Assembly: GCA_013399855.1 (NCBI GenBank) | Contig: VXAY01001101.1 | Span: 1,261,965 to 1,325,964 of the forward strand | Origin: Oxyruncus cristatus | Lineage: Eukaryota > Chordata > Aves > Passeriformes > Cotingidae | Direction: 5' to 3' | Length of the DNA: 64,000 bases | Part shown: positions 38,901-51,297 of the stretch, in pieces | Position numbering within the stretch: the first letter of the stretch is position 1 | Layout of the letters: each line of letters starts with the position of its first letter | The notes under the pieces: generated by a model | Seen by the model: only the letters and a program-made list of their open reading frames with translations | Told to the model about the DNA's origin: nothing | The model's database searches: none | Position numbers and translations under genes: made by a program

Positions 38901-41385
38901 GGAAAATTGCTTAGTAGCTGGCAAAAAGTGTCAAAAATATGCTTTCCTAAGCCCAAATGCCATTAACTTTCAACAGCAATCAGATGATAAATTATTTTCA
39001 GCTATAGGTACTATCAAAAGATCTTTTACAAATTCTTCATTTTAAGGATTTTACTTAATTCCTCCCTTTCACTGATGGATTAAATCACAACTATTGATTC
39101 TTTTCTTCCTTTGGGGCTTTACCCATCTGTCCTAACGCTTTCATCCCAGCACCCCTTGGGCTGAGAGAAGTGTTCTACAAATGAACCAGTGAAAACCTGG
39201 AGAAGATTCCAGGTCAAGTTTGTGTACAAGAGTTTAAATTTTTAGTGACAGTCTTCCCTTACCACAGACGAAAGTTTCCACACAGAGCTGCACAAGCTAG
39301 CCCCACCAATTATCCTCCTCCTTTGAAAACCATTATCAAGTTTTTCAAAACTTCTTTCATTTCACTGTTGTCACCCGATGAAAAGGAAACTAACCACCAT
39401 GTCAAGACAACTCGGCTGCCTGGCAACCAAGGGCCACATTTTAATTCTGACTTGCTTCTGGTCTTGACTAATGGAAAGTGACTATGTTAAGCCAGTCAGA
39501 AGAGTTGTTTGTCACTTCTGAAATGCAAACAAAACTATATTGTTTCGAAAGTCCTGGGCGTGATTGATGTAAAGATTTACAGTAACATCATTCATTTGCC
39601 CTTGTGTTTTAGTGGGATTGATGTCATATCTTTTCATGCTTTATTAAATGCTTTCGGAGAACTTAAAGACATGATGCTTTTTGTCCTAAAGAATCTAAAG
39701 AGGTTTTTCTTATGCAAGAAAACTGGACTCCAGCTTGCAAGATTAAATGATTCAACTCAACATGTGTCTGTAATTTAATACGAAACATCAGCCCAGAAAT
39801 GTGAACATATAACAAACAGAAAGAAAAAAAAGCCAAGACAGGAAAAAAAAAATAAAATCAACAGACTAGGGGAGGGGAAGGAAAGATACACTGCTAACTT
39901 GCCAGCAGTAAAGCTTGTTTGGACAAAATTTCCCATAGCTGAGTTAATTTTTTTCACTTCCAATACGAAAAAGAAAAGTTCAAATTCTGCTCCCCACCTC
40001 TTTAACTGTAAATATACGCAGTCACAAATATAAAACATGTGTTGATTTTTCTATGAAACATTACTGAAAACATTACAAGTAATATCAACATCAATTATCC
40101 TGACTAACTATGACAGATTCAAAGAGGTTTAAACAGCTTGTTTCCAAAGTCATCTAAAAAATCCCCTCTAAAAACAATTATATTGCAAATTATTTTTTAA
40201 AAGCCAGGTTGATTTTCTATTAAATTAAGAATTAGGAGAGGATGAATGAACCTACAGACAGTCTTCTCTTCTGAAACAGGAACACAGACACAAACATTCT
40301 CCATGTATAGATATAATATTTTGTTGTAACGCATACAAAAAAAAATATATTTTTATACATATATGAAACAGAAAGGAAAACATACTTTCTTTTCTATTTC
40401 AAGTATATAAATTATTCTTCAAATGCCTATCATGCATTGAGGCAATAATTTAATGAGTATTTAAGGTAGTAGGCTCAGACTTTTGTAAATATACTTGTAT
40501 CAGCATCAGTGTTATGCTGGAGTTGTTTTCCAAAATCAGTACATTAGCTTTTTACTGTTCGGGCAATACCTGTTAATAAGCAGACTCTTGTCATTAATTT
40601 ATTTTTTTAGAACAGATATTAAAATTTAAGCACAGTAATAACATATGCTGTAACTACTTTTGCCAGCTGGGATTCTTAGGGGTTGTCCACAAGGCATTCA
40701 GAATGCCAGTTCTCTGGGCACATAATTAAAAGTTTTGGTGAATGGAAGGTATTTGTGAAGAAAACAGAGGCATTCAGCCTTCTTTGAGTCCTGGTCCCTC
40801 TTGGTCCATGGTGGAAGGTGATCCAGTTCCAAGCCTTCCTACAAATCAAGCTGTCCTGTACTCAGCTCATGCAATACAAACCCCCTGCCTACCATCCTGA
40901 GCTCATGAGATGTGGGACTTCTTGCCCCAAGTTATTTAACCTTGGCAACCAAATGGTCCAAAATATGAGTGCTCAGCTCAGCATCAGCACTCTGTCCTAC
41001 AAGGTAAGAGGATAATGGGTATTGATTACAGGTGGCTGCTGGGAGCTATCATGTGGATTCAGTCCCCAGAATATGACGGTATTGCAGTCAGTGGGGTGAG
41101 CAGCTGCCAGAGCTGTGTGAGCAGGCTTTCAGCTGAGGGCCAGGCTGCAAGGGGTCAGAGCACCCAGTAGAGGACAAGCAGAGATAGCCCAGCACTGAGA
41201 GCATCACTGCTGCAGCTCAGCAGGGGACAGTGTGGGACTCCTGGCACTGAACCTGTTGGTTTGTCAATGCTTATAAATAAGGATGTGTGCCTCTCCACCT
41301 TTCAGAAAATAATTAAGATCTCTGCAAGGCCTGCCACTTCAGGATCTCTCAAGGCATGATGAAGTTGAAGAATTAGTGACCTCAA

Positions 41386-41414
41386 GGAAGGAGAAGGAGG
41401 AGGAGGAAGGGAAG
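41386..41414 (+). repeat. Purine-rich (GGA)n-like tract
   Basis: AAGGAGAAGGAGGAGGAGGA-type imperfect trinucleotide purine repeat. Confidence 0.8.
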
Positions 41415-41904
41415 CAGCTGCCCAATCTTTCCTTTGAGTGGCAGTCAGGACTGGCTCAGACACAATAACCCTATTGACTCAGGAAAATAATTATGCATTC
41501 ATTCAGAAGATTATCTAATCAATCTAGGTCTAGATATTAGGTCAGTGGGTTACCTCAGCCTACCACCAGCCTCAGCAAGCCCTGCATCTCCAAGAAGAAA
41601 CAATTTAAGAACATGCACATTCCAGGATCACAGCATTTTTACAGCCCTCATCATAGCCAAAACGCAAAAGCTGAGTGTAAAACTGCCTCTCTACAGCCAA
41701 ATTACACACAAAGCGTGTTGTAAATCAGCTTCACCCCAGGGAAGGCAAGCTGTAAACTACCTATCATTTTACACAGCTACGTCTAACCATCATGGCGGAG
41801 GAAGCCTGAAAAGGTCAAGAGATTTTTCTAAACTACCTACATCTCCGGAGTAGCTCAAGAAGCCACATAATCTAAAGCCCTCAGATAGTATCTCTCTCTG
41901 GTGG

Positions 41905-41931
41905 TTTTTTTTTTTGTTTTTTTTTTTTTTT
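41905..41931 (+). repeat. T-rich tract
   Basis: T11, one G and T15 after CTCTCTCTGGTGG. On the minus strand it gives a lysine-rich stretch in a spurious 61-codon frame. Confidence 0.9.
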
Positions 41932-44900
41932 CCTTTTGGAAACGAACGGGTAGCATTCTAACTGCCTTCAGCTTCTGATGAATTAAACACATTCCAGCAT
42001 CTCTAGAGCAGCAGTCAGGCAGTTGCACTCCCCCTTGCACTCTCCTGGGTAATCCTTCTGGGGGAAAGAATACATAACGAAGCTCTCAGCTGACAATTTG
42101 GGAGGCCTGACACTGCTTATTGCCATCAGTTATTTTTCAACTGATTCAAAGGTAACACAAGGGTTGAAAGCTTGTAGCTACTTCTTCTGAGAAATGGAGT
42201 CCAAACAGCTCCTCTTAATCCTGAGGATTACCCAAGAGATTCCAGTAACCTACCTTAGATCAACTCAAAATTCAAAAATAAAGAAAAAATATTCTCTTTT
42301 GCAGTTTTTGAAGGCCCATGCTCCTTTCCCAAAACAAATATGCAAATCAAATTGCAGTGCAACTGACTGAAACTTTATACAATTGTTCCAGGTTCATAAA
42401 CATTTCATGAACTCAGATTAAATTTCAATTACAATACAAGCACTTCCATGAAGGGCAGATTGAAGGATGCCTGTTCTCCCCTGGCTTTGTGCTCATAGTT
42501 AGATTCCCTGGGACTCCAGGGACTGCAAAGCTCCAATGGAAAGTGTTACCCCAGGTGAGACAATCTCTGTCCCGTGAGGACTCCTGATACCTTTCCCTCA
42601 GTGGGAACAACAGCAGATCTTCCCTTGCTACCAATTTTCACAAAACCTATAGCAACTGGTCAGCAGATTCACTACCTATAGTGCACAGTCTGACACAGAC
42701 ATAAAATACAGAGATATGTGATCATAGAAAACATATTTACAAACAGGATAAAAACTATATTTCTTCAGATGTAGACAGAACCAATGATCAGGGAAAGCCC
42801 AAGGTTACATACACAAGGACTAATGCAAGACTCAGTGGTGAACCCCGTCTCTTGGTCACAGAAAGACCTTTTCCTCTGACTCCTGGCTAAGCTGTCCTCC
42901 ATAGGACTTGTCTGCCTTTCCATCTGGTTTAGCCAAAGCTCTTTCACCTTTTACCTTGTATGCTGCTGCTTTCTCTCTTTCAGCCCTGCCTTTCAGCTGC
43001 TGCTGAGCTCACCTTCTCCCTGCACTGCAGGCACATCGCCTCTTCTGATCCCCTTGCTAATTCTCAACAGCGATGGCATTCACAGCCCATGCCACCACTC
43101 CCAGGAGGGCAGGCAGACCCTCCCCTGCCTCTGATTTCAATTCACTGTGCTGCTTACATCCCCTCACCTTGCTTCTGGCAGATGAGGGCTCTTCAGCTGG
43201 GCTCACACTGCCCCCTGTCCCAAGGAAGGGCTCTGGCCCTCCCAGTCTCTAAAAATCCTGATCTCCAGGACAGGGATCTCTACTTCTTGTAACTCCAGAT
43301 TATGCACCAGTGCCTCATATTGTGCATGTTTGTCAGCTTTTCATTGTATGTTCCTTTCAGCAATGAATACAGCTTATTTGTGTTGCATATAGTGCCATGC
43401 AAATTTAGGGCACTATTTTAATGCATGATAAATAATTACTATAATTAACAGAAAAAAAAAATGCCTCCTGGCAATTTGTCAGGACTAGACACCTCTTTTC
43501 ATGCCAGATATTTTCATATGTATGACATGTACGTATAAGATCCCTCTTGCCTCTGTGTAGGGACATGCATCTCCCATTAGCAGTAATGGGAATTATGTGT
43601 GTGCACTGAGGGGAAACTGTAGTCTAACCAGGCTGGTGTGCTATGTTAGTTGTGCCTTATTGGATCATATGGAGCATGCCATATAAGAAAAGAAAAAACA
43701 CCTTTCCATCTTCATTGTTTAGAGAGAAATATATAGGAAGCCCCTGCACACAATCATGCTTTTAATTAAGTGCTATTTGCAGGTGCTATTTCTCTCCAAT
43801 TTCCTGTAGCCATTTATGAAAGAGAAATAACAAAAATTATTCTGCAAAATGCAAGAATGAGGGATAAAAATTAGCTAGGGTTACTAGACTGACGAGAATT
43901 TTTTCTAAAAATGAGCATTTTTAATAAACCACATTTTGAAACTATAAACATGCTTGTATTGGTAGATGCTGCATTGCAAAATACTAAACTTCATTTCACT
44001 ATCAATTTTCTGATTCATCTGAAGAAGTTCATTATCTGTTAAATTGAAGGCAAGCCTCCCACAGAGGAATGCTATCTAAAGATGGATGTGTTTGTGTGTG
44101 AAAGGATAGTCTTTCTTAGCTGTTTATCAAAAAGGACATTCATGGACTAGGTACTATACTTCACTGCTTTGTAAATACATACATACGTACAAACATATGA
44201 CACTGATTCGTTTTTGTCATTTGGTTGTAACACATTAATACAAATTTAGTCCAAACATCCAAAGTTATGCTGCTAGGAATGTTGCCATCTGGTTTTAATG
44301 AATATCTGGGGTCCATTTTTCAGTTAAGCTTTTCATATTGTGTTTGTATGTTGTTTTTTTCCAAGCTATCTGCATAATTGCCTAAAGATTTTACTGCAAA
44401 ATTAATATCCTCACTGTGAATGAGGGAGTAGGGCAAAAACCAGGATGACAAAGGCTGAAATGAGGTGAAAGGCAAATTCAATTTTTCCTTGCACCATAGA
44501 AACCTCGTCAGGACTAGCTTTATCTGGTAATCCACATTTAAACTTTAACCTGTAGGGGGGCTCTTTGTGTTAGTTAATGTAAGCATAAAAAGAGTCTGAA
44601 CCACTAATCAGATTAATCATATTTTGTGAGACTCAAAAGCTTCATTAAAAGGACCTCGTTTCCAAGCTACACATTTCAGAAAGGGAAAAAAAGTTGGCTA
44701 TGAAAAGGAAAGAGTAACACTGAAATTCAAAAAGACACAGACTGTGTGTCTCCTGGAATTAAACCAAAGAGAGTTAAGAACTGGAACAATATCCACCTTC
44801 ATAAAATACACCTTGATGATGCCAAAATAATTAGGACATTTTGCTATTGAAAGTATACATTTCCTACATTTGCAAAGCTTTACCTTATGCACGAGAGAGA

Positions 44901-46546
44901 ACTATTTATTAGATAAATACAAAAAATGTCTTCCTTTTCCTCACATTTACGGAAGTCTCCCTCTCCACTGAAGCAATCATATTTCCAAAGTACTTCAGGT
45001 GACCCCTCAGAGACAAGAAAATGTGAACATCAGAAGAATAAGAACTGGAATCTGGCATCTATAGTCAAGTTATCTACATTCACACAAGAAGCAGCCCAGC
45101 TCCCTAATGAGCACGAAGCAAAAGAGCAAGCTACTCTCCCAAGCTGGCACAGCATTCTGCTCTCTTTCAAAAACAACAGAATATCTCCCTTTTCCATAAA
45201 AAAAAATGGCTTTCCACAAGTTAAGTTCCAGTCAAATTTTGTTCATGCTTATGGAATAAAACATGTTTTATGATCAGAATCCCAAACTCAAGGTTTTCTT
45301 TGTTAAGTCTAACAGGAATCATTTGCACTTAGGATAGTGTGAAACCCATTCAGATCTCAGCTTACCCTGTATTGATCTAGAGTTAGTGGGCCTTTGAAAT
45401 CAGGAGATGCTTTGAGGATACATTAACGAAATTGAAAGTCTTTGGAAAATTATCAATACTGAGAAAATGAAACACATTAAAGCAGTTATATTCTCCCTAA
45501 AATGTCTTACATTTAAGGGTAGGGAGAGAAATCAAGACATGACATCGTGGGGAAGATCATTTGAAATACAGACTCATCCATTTTCCATCTTTGGACTGGG
45601 GAAGTGGAGTTAGCCTCACCTTTGTTTTCCAAGTGAGAAGGAGCATCCTCATGCTGTAGCACAGCCAAACTGTTTGCTCACCTTTCACCAGTATGTTTTC
45701 TTATTTTTTTTTCCCCATAACTTGCCAAGATCTCTTGTTCCTGCCAGCTGCACAATCCTCTGTACAATCTGTATTCGACTGGTAAGTTCACTTCTAGACA
45801 ATTCAGAAAACATAAAAGACATTTTTACACACACATTGAATTCTCCACTCTACTTAAGGTTATGCACTTAATTAAGAACTTTCTAAATGTCCATTTTCAA
45901 GGTTTGTCCATAATTGCACCAAGCCTGAACTGCTTGGCATAGTCAGTTATACCTAAAGGCACTACTTGTTCCCTGGCTAGGATGACAGCAGGTGAGGAAT
46001 CTTCTGTAGCAAATTACCAATCACTGGGGAGTTGTTGCCACAATGAAAAGCTCAGAAAGGAAGGTCAGAGCTTGTGTGGGCAAATTTGCTCTCCCACCTT
46101 CATTCTTTCAGAAAGCTGGTGTTGTCCAGTTGCTGTATGTGCTACTGAGGCTTTAAAAGAAACACAATGGCCAAGCTTTCTGCACTTCATAGACCATACA
46201 TTTTACACAAAGTTTTACCACAAGCTGTCATTGTATGGCTGCATTTCTGAGTGTGTGCCATTGTGTGCCATCCTGTGCCCTGAGGTCTTCAGTGTTTCTT
46301 CATCAAATCAAGCAGCTGTCGAAATGTGCCTCAGCTCCATCCAGCACACATTCCCCAGCTCTCTCGTCCAAGGAAAAGGAGAGGAGAAAGGACAGCAAGT
46401 ACCGAGGTCTTGCTCCAGTGAGGAGCTGGGATGTGGCCATGGACAGGTTCCCAGGTTCCTAGTGTAGATATAGGCTATTATACCAATGAATTCTTCAGAA
46501 AATATCACACAAAGCTAAGTTATTTATGAGCTGACTTCAGCACATG
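41932..46546. other. Unassigned non-coding DNA
   Basis: No gene recognised. A pyrimidine/GC-rich patch at 42955-43300 contains a 110-codon frame discussed among the findings. A POU octamer ATGCAAAT occurs at 42340-42347 in a repeat-free setting. An imperfect (ATAC)n lies at 44174-44196. The 161-codon frame at 45982-46467 (+) is the longest in the window, yet within chance expectation and without recognisable similarity; a short tandem TGTGTGCCAT unit occurs within it at 46252-46271. Confidence 0.6.
44174..44196 (+). repeat. (ATAC)n-like microsatellite
   Basis: AAATACATACATACGTACAA: about five imperfect tetranucleotide units. Confidence 0.8.
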
Positions 46547-46640
46547 TTTGCACCAGTGTAAAACTGGAGCAACTGTACTACCTTTGGCAGAGCGTTTCTA
46601 AGTCTAGGCCAATGCAAGTTAGAGCAGAATCTGTCCCTTC
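46547..46640 (+). repeat. Ancient sauropsid palindromic repeat remnant
   Basis: TTGCACCAGTGTAAAACTGG and then AGCAACT match the 'TTACACCAGTGTAAAACTGGAGTAACT' core that I recall from an abundant palindromic repeat in birds and turtles. About 60 bases later TTAGAGCAGAATCTGTCCC matches its expected terminus ('GAGAGCAGAATCTGGCCC'). Both parts occur in the expected order and strand. The class of the parent element (probably a non-autonomous DNA transposon) is uncertain to me. Confidence 0.5.
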
Positions 46641-47210
46641 AGTTTGGATTATAAGCGAGAAATGCTGCCCTAAAAATACAGACACAAAGAATTTTGCCTG
46701 AACACAAAGAGAACCATTCACAGCTCTGACCCAAAGCTATAAATTTAAATCATCTAAATGTAACTCTAAAAACATGAGATCTTTGTATTAGGAAAAAAAT
46801 AAGGGATGTGTTAGTACCATCCACCACCAGCTTTTATTAGGTCAGGTTTTCTCAGCCCTCCTGATACTGTCTCATCTTGTTTTATGACAAATTCTGGTGG
46901 CATCCATATAAACACTCCCAGAGTGTATTTCTGTGCAGCACAAACTGTTACAGTAAAAAATATACCCTATCAGCTTGTCATCTGAGCTGTGATACTTCCC
47001 AGACTGTAGCAGGGCCAAGTCAAAGGGATTAGCTTGCAGTTCTACTGTCCGTCTGCTAAAGCTGCTGGAAATGGTTTAAGCTGGTCTGCTTGCCTCTGCC
47101 CTGAACTGCACGGGTGCTGTGCCCAAGTCAGGTTCTAGCTGAGGTTCAGAAATAACTGAGAAGAAGCAAACTACTGCAACTGTTGTGAATATGCTCTGGG
47201 TATGTTTCTT
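46641..47210. other. Unassigned non-coding DNA
   Basis: No gene, repeat or RNA feature recognised in this interval. Confidence 0.6.
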
Positions 47211-47340
47211 ATTTTATAGATTGGCAAAATGAGTCTCAGAGACAGAAAAATCACATGCCTGTGACCACAGAACGTGCTGGTGATCCTTGCAGAACCAGAG
47301 TCTTTGACCTCCATATCTGCAGTCCTTCTTACAGCCTGTA
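47211..47340 (+). mobile_element. MIR-like SINE remnant (best example)
   Basis: The sequence follows the MIR core and 3' half in order: ATTTTATAGATTGGCAAAAT, GAGTCTCAGAGACAGAAAAA, TCACATGCCTGTGACCACAG, then CAGAACCAGAGTCTTTGACC and CAGTCCTTC. These correspond to the 'ATTTTACAGATGAGGAAACTGAGGCTCAGAGAGG..TTGCCCAAGGTCACACAG..AGAGC..GAACCCA..CAGTCC' layout. About 130 bases keep co-linear similarity, with divergence appropriate for a very old insertion. The chance frames crossing it (109 codons +, 81 codons -) are therefore not genes. Confidence 0.6.
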
Positions 47341-50110
47341 TGCTGTTTGCACCCCAGCCATGGTGGCAAAGGGCAGGGAATGTCAGGTGTCCTGCAGGCA
47401 GCACTACCGGGGGGGCAGGACACTGGGCTCATTCGCTGCCCAGCATGTGGGGGACTCAATAGGGCACGTTCATTTCACAAGATGGACCTACAGTGGCACA
47501 GCACCAAACCTCTTCAGCAATAGAGTTCAAAGGCTGGGAGGATTCAGATTGTACTCACCAGCTTACACAAAATATATTCAATAATTTTTAGTGGGATCTT
47601 TATCGAAAACATGTTAAAACCTGGTCAACTCTGTAACAAGCTTTCAGCCATAAAGATAAGTGTCTAGTTTATGGAATAAATTTCCACAAAGATCTTGAGA
47701 ATCTCTGTGAAAATAAGAAAATATTTTTTGAAAGTTTGACCCCACCTTGCTTTAAATTTGTGGATCTGTCAAAACCCAAGCAACTTTTGATATCGTTACC
47801 TAAATTGGATGAGGTCCATATTCCCAGAGCCGCATAATGTGACTTGTCTCTGCTCGGTCCAGAATGGATTTTTCCTTTTCCTTTTTTTTTTCCCCCTAAA
47901 GACACAAAAAAACCCCCCCACAAACAAACACCTCCCCATGTTTTATTTCCATAACAGATAGTTATTTTAAAAGGTAGTACAAACCCTATAAATCCAAAGA
48001 AAGACAACATTGGAATACCCACCAGTGCTGCCCACAGTAAAACAAACACATCCAGAGCTTTTATCACTTCAAATAAAAACTTCTGTTCTGCAAGGAGAGA
48101 ATCCCCTCTCTTCTGCAGTTCCGGACTCTACAGATCATTAGGTAGGTAAAGCAAACTTCTGATCTTTTGATCATTTGCATCTCTTTGGAAAGAAGTTTCC
48201 CACAAGGCTCATGATGCTCTAAGTCACTTTTGTTTCTGTTCTGCAGCCTCACTCTCTCCAAGTTAAAGCTCATGCAGAACAAAACAGCACTGCTGAGCTC
48301 AGCAGCATCTCGGAGGAGGAATCTGTGGCACCCTAAGGCCTGATTGTATAAAAATGTGTAATGTTACCAAGTAAGGGGAGAGGGAAAACATTCCCATGAC
48401 TGCTTGGTAGGGCTTCCTGCCTATGAGGCATGTGTGAAGAGAGCTTCACACCTGTGAATATTGTAGAATCTGATCCTCATCTCTTCTCTGAGATCTTAAA
48501 TAATGTTCCAGATGGGGACCCAACTATAAACACTTTTGCACTTAGAGAGCAATAAAAAGAGAACACATGGGATAAAAAACACTTGGTTAAATTTGCAGCT
48601 TTTTTCTACATTATAAATAATGAGGATGCATCTTTTCCTTCCTTCTCCTGTCAGCCACCTTCTGTTCCCTTGTCCCTGCTGCACTACCATCTAAACACTC
48701 CTATCTTTAATCTTTTAAGTACCTGGATTAACTTATAGCATTGAGAATGCTTTAGGACACAAAATGTCACATGGCAAACTCTTGTAGGGGAAGAGTAAAA
48801 TTAACTCCCTCTTCTGTCAGAGCTGCCCCAAAATCACAAAAATTCGTGATATGTCTGACAGCACAGGGAACTGCAAAATTCTTCCATCTCACTCAGTGAG
48901 GTTCTACAGAGAAAGCTGAAACCTAGTTGCCTAGATTGGATTTGGGTGCATTTAATGACAAAAACATAAAAAGAGATTGTTCCTTGGGCACCATAAAAGA
49001 TTTGTAGGAAAAGAGAGTACAAAAGATCAGGCCAGGTCTGGATTGCAATTTAATCGTCTGGATGTGATTCAAGCCAATCTCCAGTTGTTTGGATTTTTTG
49101 TTTACTGTTGCAAATCAGAGGAGGCATTTCACCAGAAAATCTGTTGGTTTGCTGTATTTCAGAATGTTATTTCAGCTGGACAAACTATGAGCAGTTTTAC
49201 AGCTGCAAACATGTATAGTGCCTAAAGTTTTTCATGACAAAGTAGTATTGTATCCTTAAGACATTATATTGCTATGGTATAATCTTTTATTCAGATCATT
49301 GGAGTAATAAAAAATTAGTTTTCTCTTGCCTGAATTTCTGTTGAAACAAACAGCTCATTTCTCTATTTCTAAATGAAGAGAAATAAGGTATTTTTTTCCA
49401 GTGTTTGGCACCAGTAGCATTTTTAGAATGTTTTTAGAATGTTTCCAGTTATGGACCCATCTGCATCCTATTCCACCACTACTGCACAAAGGAAAGAGAA
49501 GTAGAATTGCAAGATAACAGAGGGACAAAGACATTACTCCTAATACTCCCCCCTCATTTAACATGAAAACAGATTTCTAAATATTATCACTTACCATCTC
49601 ATTTTAGAGGCTGCACTTCACCAGTGATGAATTTGCTCTATCAAAATTATAGTATGGGCACATGGTTAAACTCATGTTTGCGAGCTAGCATCACCTAAAT
49701 TACAGTTTTATTTAGAAAAAGAAGGCTATGAACAGTGAAACCTGATTTTAACTGCAAATGTAGTAGTCAATTTAGTAGGGATATTTAGTCATTGAGGGAA
49801 ACATGTTTTTAAAAGCCATACTGTCCAGCAGAACAAACGCATCCCTATCTTTCAGACTATCTTCTCATGGGCCTTAATAAGAGCACTTTTCAAACAGTTT
49901 TTTGTAATGAAATAAGTATTAACCCGCCTGCATAGATTGCATGCAGGCCTCAGTCCTTATATCCCACTCTGCTTCTCACTCATCTCATGTTGCAACCTTC
50001 CTGCTTTTCAAGTGCTAAATTTCTCCATAACAGATTTGGCCGTAAATTTATTAAAACCTTTACAATGCAATGTTTCAACCATGGCTTGTATCTTCAGCCC
50101 ACTGCATGCA
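47341..50110. other. Unassigned non-coding DNA
   Basis: No gene recognised. A T10-C5 and an A7-C7 tract sit together at 47882-47919, inflating a 132-codon minus-strand frame with Lys/Gly runs. A direct duplication of TTTTTAGAATG lies near 49420-49441. Confidence 0.6.
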
Positions 50111-50190
50111 TGCAGAACTGAGGGCCCAAAAGGCTGATTAAGGTGCCTAAGCTTATACAGTAACTTAGCATGAGAATGGAAAAATGAGGC
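50111..50190 (+). mobile_element. MIR-like SINE remnant
   Basis: CAGAACTGAGGGCCCAAAAG, GCTGATTAAGGTGCCTAAGC, TTATACAGTAACTTAGCATG parallels the MIR order 'AAACTGAGGCCCAGAGAGGTTAAGTGACTTGCCCAAGGTCACACAGTAAGT'. Similarity is partial and judged by eye. Confidence 0.4.
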
Positions 50191-51297
50191 TTATTTTCCT
50201 TTCAGTTCTACACTTAGGCCATAGTTTCTACAATAACACAAACAGAACCTACACAGACCTTAGATAAAATCTTCTGCATTTGCTTGGTAATTCCTTTTTA
50301 AATGGACACAGATTATTTGTACCCTGCAGATACAGTTTGAGATCACCTTAGAAAGGCTCAAACTAGGTGCTTACTTACGTGACATGTTTGAAAACTTCCC
50401 CTAAAACTGTCCTCATTTTCAATTTGAAAGTAAATACCAGCTTCTCTGGGTGTCTGGTGAGACCAAGATGCTGCAGTCCCTGATGTCAGTTGGTGAGCCC
50501 ACTCTCCTCCCTGTCCCACCAGGGCATTTCTCTACCCATCAGCGAGAGAACAAGTGAGAGCTGTGCCCTGCACATCACACACCAGCAGAGGAACAACTCT
50601 TTCTTCTAGGAAAATGTGAACTTCTAAACTTAACATGCTCATGCAGAGTAAGCCAAAGACATTAATATTGATACTGATGGTTATGTGAGCTCGGTGAAAA
50701 TGTGCTTAGTTCAGAAATTAAGATATGAAGTGCTACCTGGATGTTGAGTGTTAATTTAACATGAAGGAGAAATATAGTCTGGGATCTAACAGACATTTCT
50801 CTTACCCTTCCACCAGTAACTCCCTCTGCTCTTCACACAGGTGGATCTTCTGTCTCCTCGAAACAGTAATCACATGGGTGAATTTTCTAGTAGATTTTCA
50901 AAGGATTATAAAACTATTCTGCAAAGCAATCTGGAGAAAAAGGTATAAATGGTCTTTAATCCAGCATAACCTTTATCCCCTACCAGAAAAACAAATACAT
51001 TCCAGTGAAAACCAAAAATTTTACAGTCAGATATCAGCATTGATTCACTCAGCTGGTTGGTGGTGGATCACCCACAAAAGAGTTTGGAGGGTCTCTGTAT
51101 AAGAGCTGGGAAGTTAGGATTAGAAATGTGTCTGAGTTAAGAGGGAGTTTTAAGCAATTAACTCTGCAAACACACAAAAGTGAAGCACAAAGAAACACTA
51201 ATGGGAAGAGATCATTAATGCAATCCATCCACATTCTCCATCTATGCGCTCATTACCTGCTGACAACACCAATAGGATTTGCCTATATGAGGAAATG
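50191..51297. other. Unassigned non-coding DNA
   Basis: No gene recognised. A 113-codon frame at 50761-51102 (+) has no familiar motif and no plausible splice context. Confidence 0.6.

Larger units (their letters stand above)
30342..41904. other. Unassigned non-coding DNA with many homopolymer tracts
   Basis: No gene recognised. The 154-codon open frame at 37229-37693 (-) is within chance expectation and resembles nothing I know. Contains a GC-richer patch near 31.5 kb, repeat-free motif-rich stretches near 36.9-37.1 and 38.2-38.9 kb, and numerous A/T tracts. Very AT-rich around 32.9-33.5 and 40.0-40.6 kb. Confidence 0.65.

Noticed and set aside
45982..46467. 161-codon plus-strand open frame, the longest in the window
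   Set aside because: Length is near the expected maximum for chance frames in six frames of 64 kb with this composition; no family motif, and a short tandem repeat lies inside it.
47669..48067. 132-codon minus-strand hydrophobic frame resembling a small membrane protein
   Set aside because: Its Lys/Gly runs come from T/C and A/C tracts; no family similarity and no conserved motif.
48455..48500. GTAGAATCTGATCCTCATCTC, suggestive of the sauropsid palindromic repeat
   Set aside because: Too short and no second part nearby.
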